This document shows positions 41,735 through 52,227 of a stretch of DNA of 64,000 bases, in pieces. The stretch lies in contig NC_135371.1 in assembly GCF_049243985.1 (NCBI RefSeq), positions 699,501-763,500 on the forward strand, written 5' to 3'. The position numbers were made by a program, and so were the translations under genes. The notes below the pieces were generated by a model. The model did no database searches. It was given only the letters and a program-made list of their open reading frames with translations, and had not been told where the DNA came from. Numbering within the stretch: position 1 is the first letter of the stretch; every line of letters starts with the position of its first letter. The stretch comes from Paroedura picta. Lineage: Eukaryota > Chordata > Lepidosauria > Squamata > Gekkonidae.

Positions 41735-42478
41735 GGACTGTAAGCTAAACATGAGCAGACAATGTGAACAGAGTTTTGGGCTGTATCAACAGAGGCATCA
41801 CATCACATCACAAACAAAAGATGTCATAGTCGGGATGGGTATGCTGCATTGGACAGACCACACCTGGAGTCTTGTGTGCAGTTCCTGAGGCCTCCCTTCA
41901 TAAAGGATGTGGACAAAATTGAGAGGGTGCAGAGGAGTGTGACAAGCCAGCCTGGGGACCAAGCCCTATGAAGAAAGGCTGAGAGAGTAAGTTCAGCCTG
42001 GAGGAGGAAGAAAGGGGTCTTTGTATTTGAAAGGTTGTCACTTGGGAGGACAGGAGAGGACCCGCAGTAATGCCTTTAAACTGTGTGTAGAATGATACCA
42101 GCTAGATGTCAGGTAAAAAAATTTCAGATTAGAACCAATCTGTGGGATGGGCTGCCTCAGGAGACGGGGAACTCTCCCTCACTGGTGGTCTTCAAGCAGC
42201 GGCTGGACAGATCCTTCTCCTGGATGCTGGAGGCTGATCCTGCACTGAGCTGGGGTTGAGACTAGATGGCCTGCATGGCCCCTTCCGACTCTAGGATTGA
42301 GTTTAGTTCAGCGGTAGAACAGGCTCCCTGAGGTGGGGAGCTCCTCCCCACTGGTGGTCTTCAAGCAGCAGCTGGAGAGATTTATTCTGGATTTTTGAAG
42401 CTGATCCTGCATTGAGCACAGGGCTGGAATTGATGGCCTGCATGGCCCCTTCCAACTCTATGATTCTATTCTATTCTC
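41735..42478 (+). mobile_element. CR1 LINE 3' end, tandemly repeated
   Basis: The copy begins in the coding end (CKLNMSRQC, HTWSLVCSS) and its 3' UTR ends at CGACTCTAGGATTGA near 42300. A second unit restarts at GTTCAGCGGTAGAACAGGC and ends TCTATGATTCTATTCTATTC. It has the same layout as at 29795-30232. Confidence 0.82.
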
Positions 42479-42658
42479 TACCTGAGAAAGGGAGTTGTAA
42501 CCCACATATTTTGTTAGTCTTTGTGCTACTAGCATCTTTCTCTTTAATACTGTAACAGAATGGTTTCAGAAAGTATTTTTATAAAGAAATTAAAGTTGCT
42601 TTCTAATTTTCTAATCTAATTTACTTTGATGGCATCCCTTTCCATACTCCGGATATTT

Positions 42659-44127
42659 CTACGCTTTCTCTCCAGTGTGAATTCTTTGATGGGAAGTTAG
42701 TTTATCCTTCCGCCCAAAGGCTTTTCCACACTCCAGACATTTATATGGTTTCTCCCCTGTGTGAATTCTTTGATGGGAAGTTAACTGATTCTGATATTGA
42801 AAGCTTTTTCCACACTCCAGACATTTATATGGTTTCTCCCCTGTGTGAATTCTATGATGGGAAGTTAGTTTATCCTTCCGCCCAAAGCTTTTTCCACACT
42901 CCAGACATTTATATGGTTTCTCCCCTGTGTGAATTCTATGATGGGAAGTTAGTTTATACTTCTGCCCAAAGCTTTTTCCACACTCCAGACATTTATATGG
43001 TTTCTCCCCTGTGTGAATTCTATGATGGGAAGTTAACTGATTCTGATATTGAAAGCTTTTTCCACACTCCAGACATTTATATGGTTTCTCCCCTGTGTGA
43101 ATTCTATGATGGGAAGTTAACTGATTCTGATATTGAAAGCTTTCTCCACACTCCAGACATTTATATGGTTTCTCCCCTGTGTGAATTCTTCCATGGTGAT
43201 TAAGCTGATACTTGCATCGATAGCTTTTTCCACACTCCAGACATTGATAGGGTTTCTCCCCTGTGTGAATTTTTTCATGGTAGTTAAGGTTTCCTTTTAT
43301 ACGAAAGCTTTTCCCACATTCCAGGCATTTATATGGCTTCTCCCCTGTGTGAATCATTTGATGCACAGTTAATCGATACTTGCGTCGAAAGCTTTTCCCA
43401 CACTCCAGGCATTTATAAGGTTTCTCCCCTGTGTGAATCATTTGATGCAAAGTTAACTGATATTTTTGCCGAAAGCTTTTCCCACACTCCAGGCAGTTAT
43501 ATGGTTTCTCCCCTGTGTGAATTCTTTCATGTTTAGTAAGGTTTCCCTTGAAAATGAAGACTTTTCCACACTTCAGACATTGATATGTGTTCTCACCTGT
43601 GTGAATTCTTTGATGGGAATTTAATATATTCTTCCGTCGAAAGCTTTTCCCACAATCTAGACATTTATATGGCCTTTCCCCTCTATGAATTCTTTCATGG
43701 TAAGTAACACTTCCTTGGCATCGAAAACTTTTCCCACACTCCAGGCATTTAAATGGTTTCTCCCCTGTATGAATTCTTTGATGGGAAGTTAACTTATACT
43801 TGCATTGAAAGCTTTTCCCACACTCCAGGCATTTATATGGTTTCTCTCCTGTATGAATTCTCCAATGATACATTAGATTTCTACTTTGCTTGAAGGTTTT
43901 CCCACATTTGCGGCATTTATATGGTTTCTCCCTTGCATGAATTCTCCGATGATGTATAAAACTTCCAATTTGCTTGAAGTTTTTTCCACGTTTCAGGCAT
44001 TTATATAGTTTCTTCCCGGTGTGAGTTCTCTGATGGGAAGTGAGCCTGTCACTCCGACTGAAGCTTTTCCCACACTCCAGGCATTTATATTTCTTTGCCT
44101 CTTTGTGAGTTCTCCGCATTCTCTTGG
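42659..44127 (-). CDS. Z5 C2H2 zinc-finger exon, 17 finger units
   Basis: This is the terminal exon of a complete minus-strand KRAB gene. The acceptor is GTCTCTTTCTTTTAG, and two bases complete an alanine codon ([15 protein letters not shown]). Unlike the other loci there is almost no spacer: the first finger begins 12 residues into the exon. Of 17 units, unit 2 has lost a zinc ligand (CLKRGKNF) and the others keep C2H2. Units 12-17 are near-identical 84-base repeats: 12, 13 and 16 carry QYQNQLT and 15 and 17 carry GRKDKLT. The array ends one residue after TGEK (TGEKA, stop). With exons at 45945-46071 and 46912-46926 the frame gives 536 residues. Expected role is a nuclear DNA-binding repressor. 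Confidence 0.94.
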
Positions 44128-44194
44128 CTAAAAGAAAGAGACACCTGTCAGGACCACTGTGAAAAATGGAGGAACATTCAAGAACAAACTAGTG

Positions 44195-44324
44195 CAGGGG
44201 TGGGCAAACTGTGGCTCTCCAGATGTCCATAGACTACAATATCTATGAGTTCCTGCCAGCTGGCAGGGGCTCATAGGAATTGTAGTCCACGGACATCTGG
44301 AGGGCCACAGTTTGCCCACCCCTG
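44195..44324. mobile_element. Palindromic hAT MITE with intact target duplication
   Basis: The 130-base element starts CAGGGGTGGGCAAACTGTGG and ends with the reverse complement, CCACAGTTTGCCCACCCCTG. It is palindromic almost to its centre. An exact 8-base target duplication, AACTAGTG, lies at 44187-44194 and 44325-44332. It sits in the Z5 intron. A second copy is at 48838-48973. Confidence 0.95.
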
Positions 44325-44332
44325 AACTAGTG

Positions 44333-44640
44333 GGATCAGAACCTCATAGCTTTCTGGAGGCCTGTAAGACAGAGCAGCTCCCAGAGGGCTATTGCTCAGG
44401 CCAGGAAGTAACGTGGTGTGGCCTCCCTGCCAGAGCGCCCACCTACCCCTCCCTGGCTAAACAGCCAAGTGACCCCTGCAGAGGATTTAAAACAGGAAAG
44501 GAGGCGGTTTAAATACAATTTTAAAACTTAACTTACGTTGATTAACTCGTTATTTATGCATTATATTGTTATTTTTATTATCTGATATTATCGGCCCTGA
44601 GTCCACTAGAGAAGGGCGAGATATAAAAATAAAACGTATT
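44333..44640 (+). mobile_element. L2-like LINE 3' fragment
   Basis: CTGGAGGCCTGTAAGACAGAG corresponds to the RACKTE coding end, and the tail is GGCCCTGAGTCCACTAGAG, GATATAAAAATAAAA. Confidence 0.65.
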
Positions 44641-45364
44641 GCTTTATTATATATTTAAATTAAATGAACTGTGGCAGAGAGTACAAGAATTCAAAGCTTC
44701 GGGGTCTAGACACTGGGCCACATCAGTCCTTCGTCAGGAATGTGGCCCTGTGATCTCTCACGCCGACAAAGAGGTAGTTCAGAGGAGCTCCTAAAGAACG
44801 AAGCCAGGAGTCAGCAAGACCCTCCTCAGGCCCTGATGTGAGCCACAGAGGGCTCTTCGACCTCTGCAGGCTCCTTTTCCGCATGCACCACTCTCTCTGG
44901 AGGAGAACCCACTCTTTGGATGGAGGTCACAGAAACCCACCCAAGGAAGGAAGCCACACACCGTCGTCCCTCCACAGACCTGCCAGTCCCTCCTCTTCGC
45001 CAGAGAATGGGGAGAATAGCTCTTCTTCCCCTTCCAGCCAGGAGATGAGGTCAGGCTTGGCCATCCCTGGTCCTTTTCGTCATGAAAAAAAGAGCAGGAA
45101 AATAGAATTATTTTCTGCACACAACAGGGCGGTTCTTCCAGGCCAACAAGCAAGTGAAAGGTGTGGGGTGGAGTGCTGGATGGCCGCGGGGGCTAGAGAT
45201 CAGGGGAGGAAATCGGCACCTCTTGAGCTTCCAGTCCTTGATAAAAAGAATCAGGGGAGACTTCCTTAGTTTGAAGTTAACCCTGCTTTGCAGTAACATA
45301 AATACTGTCAGAGGGAGAATACAAAAGGTTCCTGGCTGCCCATCCCCTGTGACTTTAGGAAAGA
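44641..45364 (-). other. Z5 intron segment, nothing recognised
   Basis: The overlapping open frames here carry no domain or supported splice pair. Confidence 0.45.
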
Positions 45365-45720
45365 CACTTCCTCTTCTGAGAAGCCCTCCCACTGCTGCCC
45401 CACCCCCACCCCAAGCACCAAGAAGACAGAGCATCCCTGCCCCAGATACAAGAACAGAAGCCCTGTTGGGTCAGGCTAGGGGCCCCTCCAGGCCCACGCT
45501 CTGTGTCCCACAGTGCCCACAACCCAGGGGCCACCAGCAGGTCCACCAGCAGGGCCAGGACTCCAGAAACACTCCCACTGTGCCCCCCCCCCAAGCACCA
45601 AGAAGGCAGAGCATCCCTGCCCCAGCCACTGACGGACCTATGATCCTCATGTTCACCCAGCCCCCCCCTCTTGAGGCTGTGTCGCTAAGCCCCACCCCTT
45701 CCTGCGGCAGTGAATTCCAA
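45365..45720 (-). repeat. CR1-like interspersed repeat
   Basis: This is the fullest copy of the family also at 4019, 9665 and 26320. It contains a tandem internal repeat: CAAGCACCAAGAAGACAGAGC at about 45412 and CAAGCACCAAGAAGGCAGAGC at about 45593. Confidence 0.55.
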
Positions 45721-45944
45721 GGGTTTAGGACTCACCCCAAGTCCACCACTCACAGGGTACACAATCCCTAAACAAATGCCTGTGCAAGGAGACTCCCGAG
45801 GCCTTGCAAAGTCTGTCAACAGGGTGGGCCCCCTTCGCTAAAGGGGCCCCGTCGCCACCTCCTCCCTCCGCAGGGGCCTTCCAGCTATCACCAGGGGAGG
45901 CGCACAGCCACCCTCAGCAGCGTCCAGGAGAGAAGCTCCCTCAC

Positions 45945-46071
45945 CCAGAGAGGCCATGTTCCCAAAATTCTCCAGCATGACTTCCTTGTAGAGCGCTCTC
46001 TGGGCTGGGTGCAGCAGGCTCCACTCCCCTGGGGAGAAATGCACAGCCACCTCCTCGAAGAAGACCGGACC
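45945..46071 (-). CDS. Z5 KRAB A-box exon
   Basis: This 127-base exon lies between CTTCCTCCTCCAG and GTGAGGGAG on the minus strand. It encodes [17 protein letters not shown], then [19 protein letters not shown] and NMASLG (or A once spliced to Z5 fingers). The usual DV is EV and the first F of the VTF motif is doubled (VFF), but EW and LYKEVMLEN are kept. KRAB function is likely but the box is a variant. Confidence 0.92.
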
Positions 46072-46485
46072 CTGGAGGAGGAAGGAGGAAGTTCTTTGCA
46101 GCTCATGCAAAACAACCAGACGGGGCTGTAGGCAATTCCTGAGCAGCAGCAGCCTGGAGGGGACCAGGGCCCCGAGGCTCTCCCTTCCCAGCTCTCCTTG
46201 GGCCATGAAGCGAAGGGCTGGCCAAACGGGGGGAAAGGGATGAATGGAAAGGGGACGGAGACCCCCCCCCTTCCCCAGTGGCTTCTGGCCTTTGGGCTCA
46301 GCCTGAAGGATGCCAGCTCGGCCTCTCAACCTTTCTCCTGGAAGCCGGCATTCCGGGGGCGGCAGAAGGATCGTCTGGCTGTAGAGGAAGACCAGTCCAT
46401 CAAGTCTGCTGTATTCTGGCACGGAACTGTGATTCTAGGATACCACCTGCAGGTTGGTATCCAGAGCTGTTTTGTGGCCTTCCAT
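46072..46485 (-). other. Z5 first intron, 3' part
   Basis: No feature is recognised; the frame into KRAB stays open by chance. Confidence 0.4.
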
Positions 46486-46815
46486 GGCCCATTATGCACA
46501 GCCACCGAAACGGCGATTTCGGGTCACATGGAAAACGCGGAGGGGGAAGACACGAAACAAACCGCTTATGCACGGGACGGGACACAACGGCGGCAAAACC
46601 CAGAGTGACCGATTATGCACGCGGCGACCCCGGCTCCACTTCTGGTTGCGCCCCGGTTGCCCGGAAACTCCGCTTTCTTCCGCGTTTCGCTGACGCGGCT
46701 TTTTCGGCGGCATGCACCGAATCTGTGGCCGGTTACAGCCGGCGTCGTGCATTATCGGTGATTTTAGGCAACGCTATTCCACCCCGAATGCGGACCTTCC
46801 CCTCCGTGCATTAAG
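46486..46815. repeat. CpG-dense repeat-like block with TTATGCAC motifs
   Basis: The block opens GGCCCATTATGCACAGCC and closes CCGTGCATTAAGGGCCC, which are inverted relatives of each other. Inside, ATTATGCAC or TTATGCAC recurs (46489, 46565, 46612) along with very frequent CG dinucleotides. The edges with flanking DNA look abrupt. It may be a DNA transposon of unknown family. It lies about 100 bases inside the gene from the Z5 start exon. Confidence 0.45.
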
Positions 46816-46911
46816 GGCCCTGAGGGACTCCAAGGGAGGCGGAGCCCAGAAGCCAAAGCTGGGGGGGGCAGAAAGGAGGGTTGCCGTAGCCCAGTGAACC
46901 TCCCCCCTTAC

Positions 46912-46926
46912 CTGAACGAGCTTCAT
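46912..46926 (-). CDS. Z5 first coding exon (MKLVQ)
   Basis: On the minus strand CCCCCATGAAGCTCGTTCAG is followed by GTAAGGGGGGAGG. It gives MKLVQ and ends in phase 0, so the protein begins [17 protein letters not shown]. The layout is that of the Z2 start exon, with a near-identical donor (GTAAGGGGG). Confidence 0.82.
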
Positions 46927-47904
46927 GGGGGATCTTTCCACTCTCCCACAGCAAGGAGCCGGAGGAGGGGGCATCTCGGGGGTCTCTCTGCAGCCTGGGA
47001 GGGTGAGGAAGAAAATGGTCGGAAACCTTGAAAACACATTTTTCCTATTGCAACTGACCTTCTGTCCACCATTCAAGCTCTTGGGGGTGACCAGGGAGGG
47101 CTCGGGAGAAACTGACCCCAACATCCCTTCCCCGGCCCGGTCCGTCTCTACAGGGGAAGCCACTCCCCCTCCACTGGCTCCCCCGCCCCCCCACTGTCTT
47201 TCCTTCCAAAGCCCCAGTGGAGACAAACATATGGAAACTCCTGCACTGATTCCAGCTGAACTTGAAACCCTCCCAGGCCCCAGCATCACAGCCTCAAAAG
47301 GGGGCCGGCAGGATGCGTGTTGGCCAAGCCCAGGGACCACACAACCCCTGCAGACCCTGCAGCAGGGACACCTCCGGTGCCGCGCTGGGAAAGGGCTGCA
47401 GGAATTCCCCATGGGCCGAGGCTGGGAGAGAATCCCAGAGGCCTCGCAGGAACTGCCTTCTGGATTCAGTTTTTTCTTCCCCTTTCTTTGTTTTCCGTTT
47501 CCTCCCAGCCTCTCCAAAAAGTCCTGGCTGCTGAGTTTCCCCCTGCTGCTCCCTATCCAAGATATCCCCCCCCCCCAGCCTGCCCCACACGTTCAGGAGG
47601 GAGGGAGGACCACGAAGAGCTAGAGCAGGACAGCCTGGCTTAAATGCATCTTCGAATGAGAACACTCCCTGTTGGTGGAAAGCTAGTGCCACAAGGAGGG
47701 TGGTTCCACCCACTGTCTCTGCCTGTGCAAATGTGGTCAGAGGTGTGTCATGGGAGAGGGTCTTGTCTGAGACCACTGACCCTGGAAAGATCCTCCAACT
47801 GTGGCTCATGATCTTGGGAAGCCTGGAAGGAAAACCCCCTTTTCGAAGCCCACCTCACCCAGGAAGTTCCAAAACTCCCTGCCATCTGGAGGGGTCAAAT
47901 GGAA
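46927..47904. other. Upstream region of Z5
   Basis: The Z5 promoter should lie at the left end of this stretch. There is no TATA box at an obvious position, and GC content is moderate. No gene is recognised in the rest. Confidence 0.4.
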
Positions 47905-48010
47905 AAGGGAGGAGAAAGGGGGGATCCTTTAACTAGCCTTCCCAACCTCCAGGTTGGGCCCTGGAGATCTCCCTGATGGGCAGCAGATCTCCAGGTGGCA
48001 GAGATGGGTC
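47905..48010. repeat. GGTTGCCA-type MITE fragment
   Basis: CTTCCCAACCTCCAGGTTGG, GGCCCTGGAGATCTCC belongs to the repeat also seen at 56040, 56935 and 57907. Next to it, 48076-48137 resembles a short SINE piece (CTTCCGATCGCCTTCCC). Confidence 0.5.
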
Positions 48011-48269
48011 CCCCGGAGAAAACGGCTCCTCGGGCCATGGGGACAGCCTGGCCAGGCCGCCGGCTCTCTCCACACCCTGCTTTCCGCTCCCCCCGGCGGC
48101 TTCCGATCGCCTTCCCTTCCTCTCCCCACAACAACAGCGCTGCCTTTCGTCTTCTGCGCTTCGCCATGAAGCGTTCCGGAGTCCCTAACGAGTTCTGCAC
48201 GGCTGAATGTTGCCGAATGAATCCGCTCCTTCTGCACAGCCCTCCTGGGAATAGGCCTGCAGGCGACCC

Positions 48270-48830
48270 CCACGAGCCATTTAGCAGCCCCGTTAAGAGA
48301 CAGCAAGGAGGGTGGGGGGGGGGCGCCTGCTGCTGCTGCTGCTGCTGTTGGTGGGGGGGGGTGTCGGGACTCCCCTCCCCCCCAGGCCCGAAGAATCCCC
48401 CTGGGCCCCTCCTCCCCGAGTCCTCCCTGGGGGTGGGGGGGGGGTTGGCCTTTGCATCAGCGCCTGGGGGGGGTCTTTCTCCGCCCCCCCCTTTCTCTCC
48501 GCTTGGGGCTCCCCTGCAAGACCCCCCCCGCCGCCAGAAGCCCCCCGAGTCCGCCCAAGTGCGCATGCCCGAGAAAGGCGCCCACCCAAAGAGGAGCCGG
48601 AGCCCACCCGCGCGGGGGAGGGGAGACGAGCGCGCGCCTCCTGCGAGGGCGGAAGCGGAAATGCCCCCCAAACACGCGCGCCTCTCTAGGACGCAGGACT
48701 CCCTGGTCGGAGGGGGAGGGGGGGAGGGGGAGGGGAGGGGGGGCGCAGAAGGCTCTGCGGGGCCAGGAAGGCCTCGGGGGGGGGCGTGGGAGGGGGGGCA
48801 TTGGCGGGGGGGGGTCTGCCTTGCTCGCAG
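48270..48830 (+). promoter_or_regulatory. CpG-rich island, likely Z6 promoter
   Basis: GC-rich DNA with dense CpG and G runs, including GAGCGCGCGCCTCC, lies about 0.8-1.3 kb before the Z6 SCAN exon. A CTG-rich patch (CTGCTGCTGCTGCTGCTG) lies at 48329-48348. The first, untranslated exon of Z6 should start here, but its donor was not identified. Confidence 0.6.
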
Positions 48831-48837
48831 AATGGGC

Positions 48838-48973
48838 CAGGGGTAGTCAAACTGCGGCCCTCCAGAGGTCCATGGACTACAATTCCCATGAGCCCCTGCC
48901 AGCGAATGCTGGCAGGGGCTCCTGGGAATTGTAGTCCATGGACCTCTGGAGGGCCGCAGTTTGACTACCCCTG
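48838..48973. mobile_element. Palindromic hAT MITE
   Basis: This copy runs CAGGGGTAGTCAAACTGCGG ... CCGCAGTTTGACTACCCCTG, 136 bases and almost a perfect palindrome. The flanking octamers (GAATGGGC and AGTTATCT) do not match, unlike the 44195 copy. Confidence 0.88.
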
Positions 48974-48989
48974 AGTTATCTGAACAGGA

Positions 48990-49290
48990 GGGTCTGCTGG
49001 GAGTAGAAGAACAGGGGGGGGTAAGGATGTTGCAAGAACAGACCCCGCTGGATGCGGCCCCAAATCCCACTTGCCCCTTTAGCCACCGAGTCACGCGGCC
49101 GACCCCTGTTCAATGGATGGCCCACCAAGACTCCTAGATCCTTTTGGCACGTGCTGCCGCCAAGACGAGTCTCCCCCATCCTATATGGGTGTATTTGGGT
49201 TTCCCTACCTAGATGCAGGACTTTACATTTGCCCCTAATGGCTTCAATCCACGGTCGGAGCTGAGCGCGGGCGGAAGCCAGAGGAATTCC
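48990..49290 (-). mobile_element. CR1-like LINE fragment
   Basis: On the minus strand the text GKCKVLHLGRETQIHPYRMG and CQKDLGVLVGHPLN is the CR1 reverse-transcriptase C-terminal region. Confidence 0.65.
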
Positions 49291-49619
49291 CCCTGAGCAG
49301 GAGGTCTGCTGCCCCACAGCAGCGGCCCCCAGGGAGCGTTTCTCTGCCTTGGGAGGCTGGGATGCAAAATTGTAAAGTACTAAAAGGAGATGCTTGAGTT
49401 TCCCAAAGAACCACGAAAGCTTCTCTAAATTAGCTTGCTTTGTAAGGCAGAAACATGGCCTCAGCTGTGGTTTACGGACCCCCAGAAGGCCTTCTGTTCT
49501 GATCCGCCTGGAAAGTCCTTGTGTGTCTCTTCGGGGCATGGAGGTTGGCGATGTTCAGTGGTGATTCTCCATTCACTTCTACTCCCCGCATTACTGTCTG
49601 TGTCTCTCCGTCTCCCCAG

Positions 49620-50106
49620 GGAGAAGCCTCTCTTCCTAGCCAAAGGACTAAAGACGTTGTGACACAGTCAGAGGCAACCCAGAGAAAGGAAAGAGATGGA
49701 TGCAGAGGACCCAGAAGGGCCTGGAGCTGGCAAGAGATCAAGTAAAGGTTCCCATCCCACCCAACCGTGGAGTGGTGCCGAATTCGAGGGAAGCCCAAGG
49801 CCAGAGCTCCCCACATCCTCAGGGGCACATGGCCAGCTCTTCCGGCAGTTCCGCTACCAGGAGGCCGCTGGGCCCCGGGAGGTTTGCAGCCAGCTCCACA
49901 GACTTTGCAGCCGCTGGCTGGAGCCGGAGAGGAGCACCAAGAGGCAGATGCTGGACCGGGTGACCCTGGAGCAGTTCCTGGCCCTCCTGCCCCGGGAGAT
50001 GCAGGGCTGGGTGAGAGGATGCGGGCCGGAGAGCAGCGCCCAGGCGGTGGCCCTGGCCGAAGGCTTCCTCCTCAGCCAGGCCCAGGAGGAGAGGCAGGCC
50101 GAGCAG
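49620..50106 (+). CDS. Z6 SCAN-domain exon with start codon
   Basis: The exon follows CTCCGTCTCCCCAG and holds 76 bases of 5' UTR before ATG at 49696 (AAGAGATGG, a good start context). It encodes 137 residues: a linker ([10 protein letters not shown]...), then a SCAN domain at about residues 48-130, recognisable by [45 protein letters not shown] and [14 protein letters not shown] domains are helical dimerisation modules. It ends in phase 0 at GAGCAG/GTAAGGA. Confidence 0.92.
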
Positions 50107-50356
50107 GTAAGGAGGGGGCTTCCTCCAGGTAGGTCCAATTTAAGCCATGATCTGTGCCTTATCCTAAGGTTTCCCAGCCAGAGATTAATCCAGGTGTTAA
50201 TCATCCTAATTGGAGAGATACCATCCTCCTTCAGCCCTCTCCTGTACTAGAGAATTTCTCCTCCAGAAAACTCACCAAGTCTGCTGACGGTAGAGCGCAG
50301 CACATAGGAGTGGGGCTGGACCCATGGCTTACCCTTCTTCCTCACTGCTCTTTCAG

Positions 50357-50471
50357 ACATTGGGACCGTCCATGAAGATGGAAGCCGCAATCCCTGAGGC
50401 GGAAGGAGCACCTTCTGAGGAAGGGCAGGGGGCGCAGGCCGTGGAGCGTGCCCAAGATGCCCTCTGTGGTG
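50357..50471 (+). CDS. Z6 second coding exon (acidic linker)
   Basis: This 115-base exon lies between CACTGCTCTTTCAG and GGTG/GTAAGGACT. It encodes TLGPSMKMEAAIPEAEG and EEGQGAQAVERAQDALCG, an acidic linker of the kind that follows SCAN in this family. Phase 0 in, phase 1 out. Confidence 0.8.
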
Positions 50472-51823
50472 GTAAGGACTCCTCGTGCCTGGAAGCTATT
50501 GGGGCACCCTGTGAGTTTGATGGGGGGAGAGTTCCGGTCAGGAGTAAAATCTAATACTTCTTCACAGCAAAGAGTTCATTTGTGATGCTCAGTGTTCACT
50601 GCCTGTGATGCCTTGAAAAGGAGATTAGACAACTTGATGAATTTTTGAAGGCTTTCCTTCGAATTCAGCTGGTGGTTGTGGGTTCTGGGGCAGTTTGGCC
50701 ATGATCCAGTCCTATTGACCCAGGAAGTGCTGTCGTGCTCCACTCCTCGGCACGGAGAGGTCCCCCACCTGCCAGCCCCGTCTCGGAAGATGCCAGCCAC
50801 GGTTCCTGGCAAACGTCAGGGAGTGAAGTGACCAGGCCACGCTGGCCACAAGACCCACCTAGACCCCCCTCAATTAAAAGTTGTATATCCCACCTTCCTT
50901 ACGCAAGAGGAAGCCCTGGCCAGGATGTCCGGGACACGATCCACAGCAAGCGATCACAATCCCTATGAGGGATTCAGGTTGGCTCCACAGAGAAAAGGGG
51001 GAGGAGCCTCAGCACAGCTCTGCAGCCTGGCCGAGAAAGGGGGTCTCCCCCTCCTGGGGCAGCAGAGCTCTGGAGACCACTCTGTGGGGCCCAACAATAA
51101 TGAGGAAAGTTAGCTTTCTGTGCCTGGACGTAGAGGGGCATCTGGCCTGCAGCTGGGGGGGGGGGGAGGGCAGGCGGTGGTCCTGCCAGGGGAGGGGCTT
51201 GGGGCAGAACTGGTGTCAGGTCGATTTTGTGTTTGGCTGAAAACCGGCTTGTGAAACCAGCCCTCTGGAAACACTTTTGTCTGAGTCTCCAGAAGAGCTC
51301 AAGTCACGCCTGGGCCAAATGTGAGGGTGACGTGTCATGAGATCTCGTTTCCACCCCACTTCCCTCCCCCAGGCCAGACGCAGGTCTCGCAGAAGCCTGA
51401 AATACACTCCACTTTTCCCTGCCCAAAGGAGTCTCAAAGTAGCTCCAGTCGCCATCCCTTATTTTCCTCACAACTGTGGGGACGGAGGCGGTGCTGAGAG
51501 AGAGCTTAGAGAGAGACTGCTGTATGAGAACAGCTCTAACAGGACTGTGACTAGCTGAAGCTAGCTGCATGTGCCGGAGTGGGGAATCAAACTGGGCTCA
51601 CCAGATTAGACGCTTCCACTTTTAACCGATACACCAGGCTGGCTCATAATTCCTGAGGCTCATAGGTACCCGGTGCCTCTCCCAGAGTGTCCTTTAGAAA
51701 TGTGTTGAGGGTACAGAGGGGAATGCCTCACAACCTGGAGAGAGAGAGTGAAGGAGGGAGCAAAAAAGCAAACACCCTCCCTCCCTCCCTCCCCCCTCCC
51801 TCTCCCTTTTGTCTCTCTAACAG
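50472..51823 (+). other. Z6 intron with SINE copy
   Basis: A reversed, diverged tRNA-derived SINE occupies about 51395-51647 (CACTTTTCCCTGCCC ... ACCGATACACCAGGCTGGCTC). A CR1-like piece lies near 50600-50700. A pyrimidine tract (CCCTCCCTCCCTCC) precedes the next acceptor. Confidence 0.65.
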
Positions 51824-51894
51824 GCAGTGAAGAGATGCTGTTGAGGTTTCCTCTTTTCAGAGGGGAGGAAGCGGCTGCTGCACCCCCAGTCCAG
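51824..51894 (+). CDS. Z6 third coding exon (pre-KRAB)
   Basis: This 71-base exon lies between GTCTCTCTAACAG and GTCCAG/GTAGGAG. It encodes [17 protein letters not shown] and AAAPPVQ across the split glycine codon. Phase 1 in, phase 0 out. It holds the same position as the ...LQLDQ exon of Z3. Confidence 0.78.
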
Positions 51895-52094
51895 GTAGGA
51901 GAGAGGAGCAGGGGGCAGCCTGGGCCCTCCTCCCTTCTCGGGGGGGGGGGCTTCTGCTCCTGCGGTTTCTACAAGGGGTCTGGGCGAGAAGTCCTCTGAA
52001 CGCCCCTCCCTCCCCCTCCCAAGCCCTGCATCCTGTCCCTTTCCCTCTGCCAGGCGTGATCTCTGACGGGGGGGGGGTCTGCTTTCTCTTCCAG

Positions 52095-52227
52095 GGTCTC
52101 CCCTCCTTCTCCCTGGAGGACGTGTCCGTCTCCTTCTCCCCGGCCGAGTGGGCCCTGCTGGATCCGGCCCAAAGGGCTCTGTGGAGGGAAGTCATGCGGG
52201 AGAACGCTGAGAATGTGGCCTTTCTGG
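52095..52227 (+). CDS. Z6 KRAB A-box exon
   Basis: This 133-base exon follows CTTTCTCTTCCAG. It encodes [19 protein letters not shown], then [17 protein letters not shown] and AENVAFLG. It is two codons longer than the 127-base exons of Z1-Z5. DV and EW are kept, but LY is LW and MLENY is MRENA, so TRIM28 binding may be altered. The same variant box occurs in Z7, identical in protein. Confidence 0.92.

Noticed and set aside
42659-44119. Regular 84-base repeats that resemble a CRISPR-like array
   Set aside because: The repeats encode C2H2 fingers with conserved linkers; there are no short identical repeats with unique spacers, and the genome is vertebrate.
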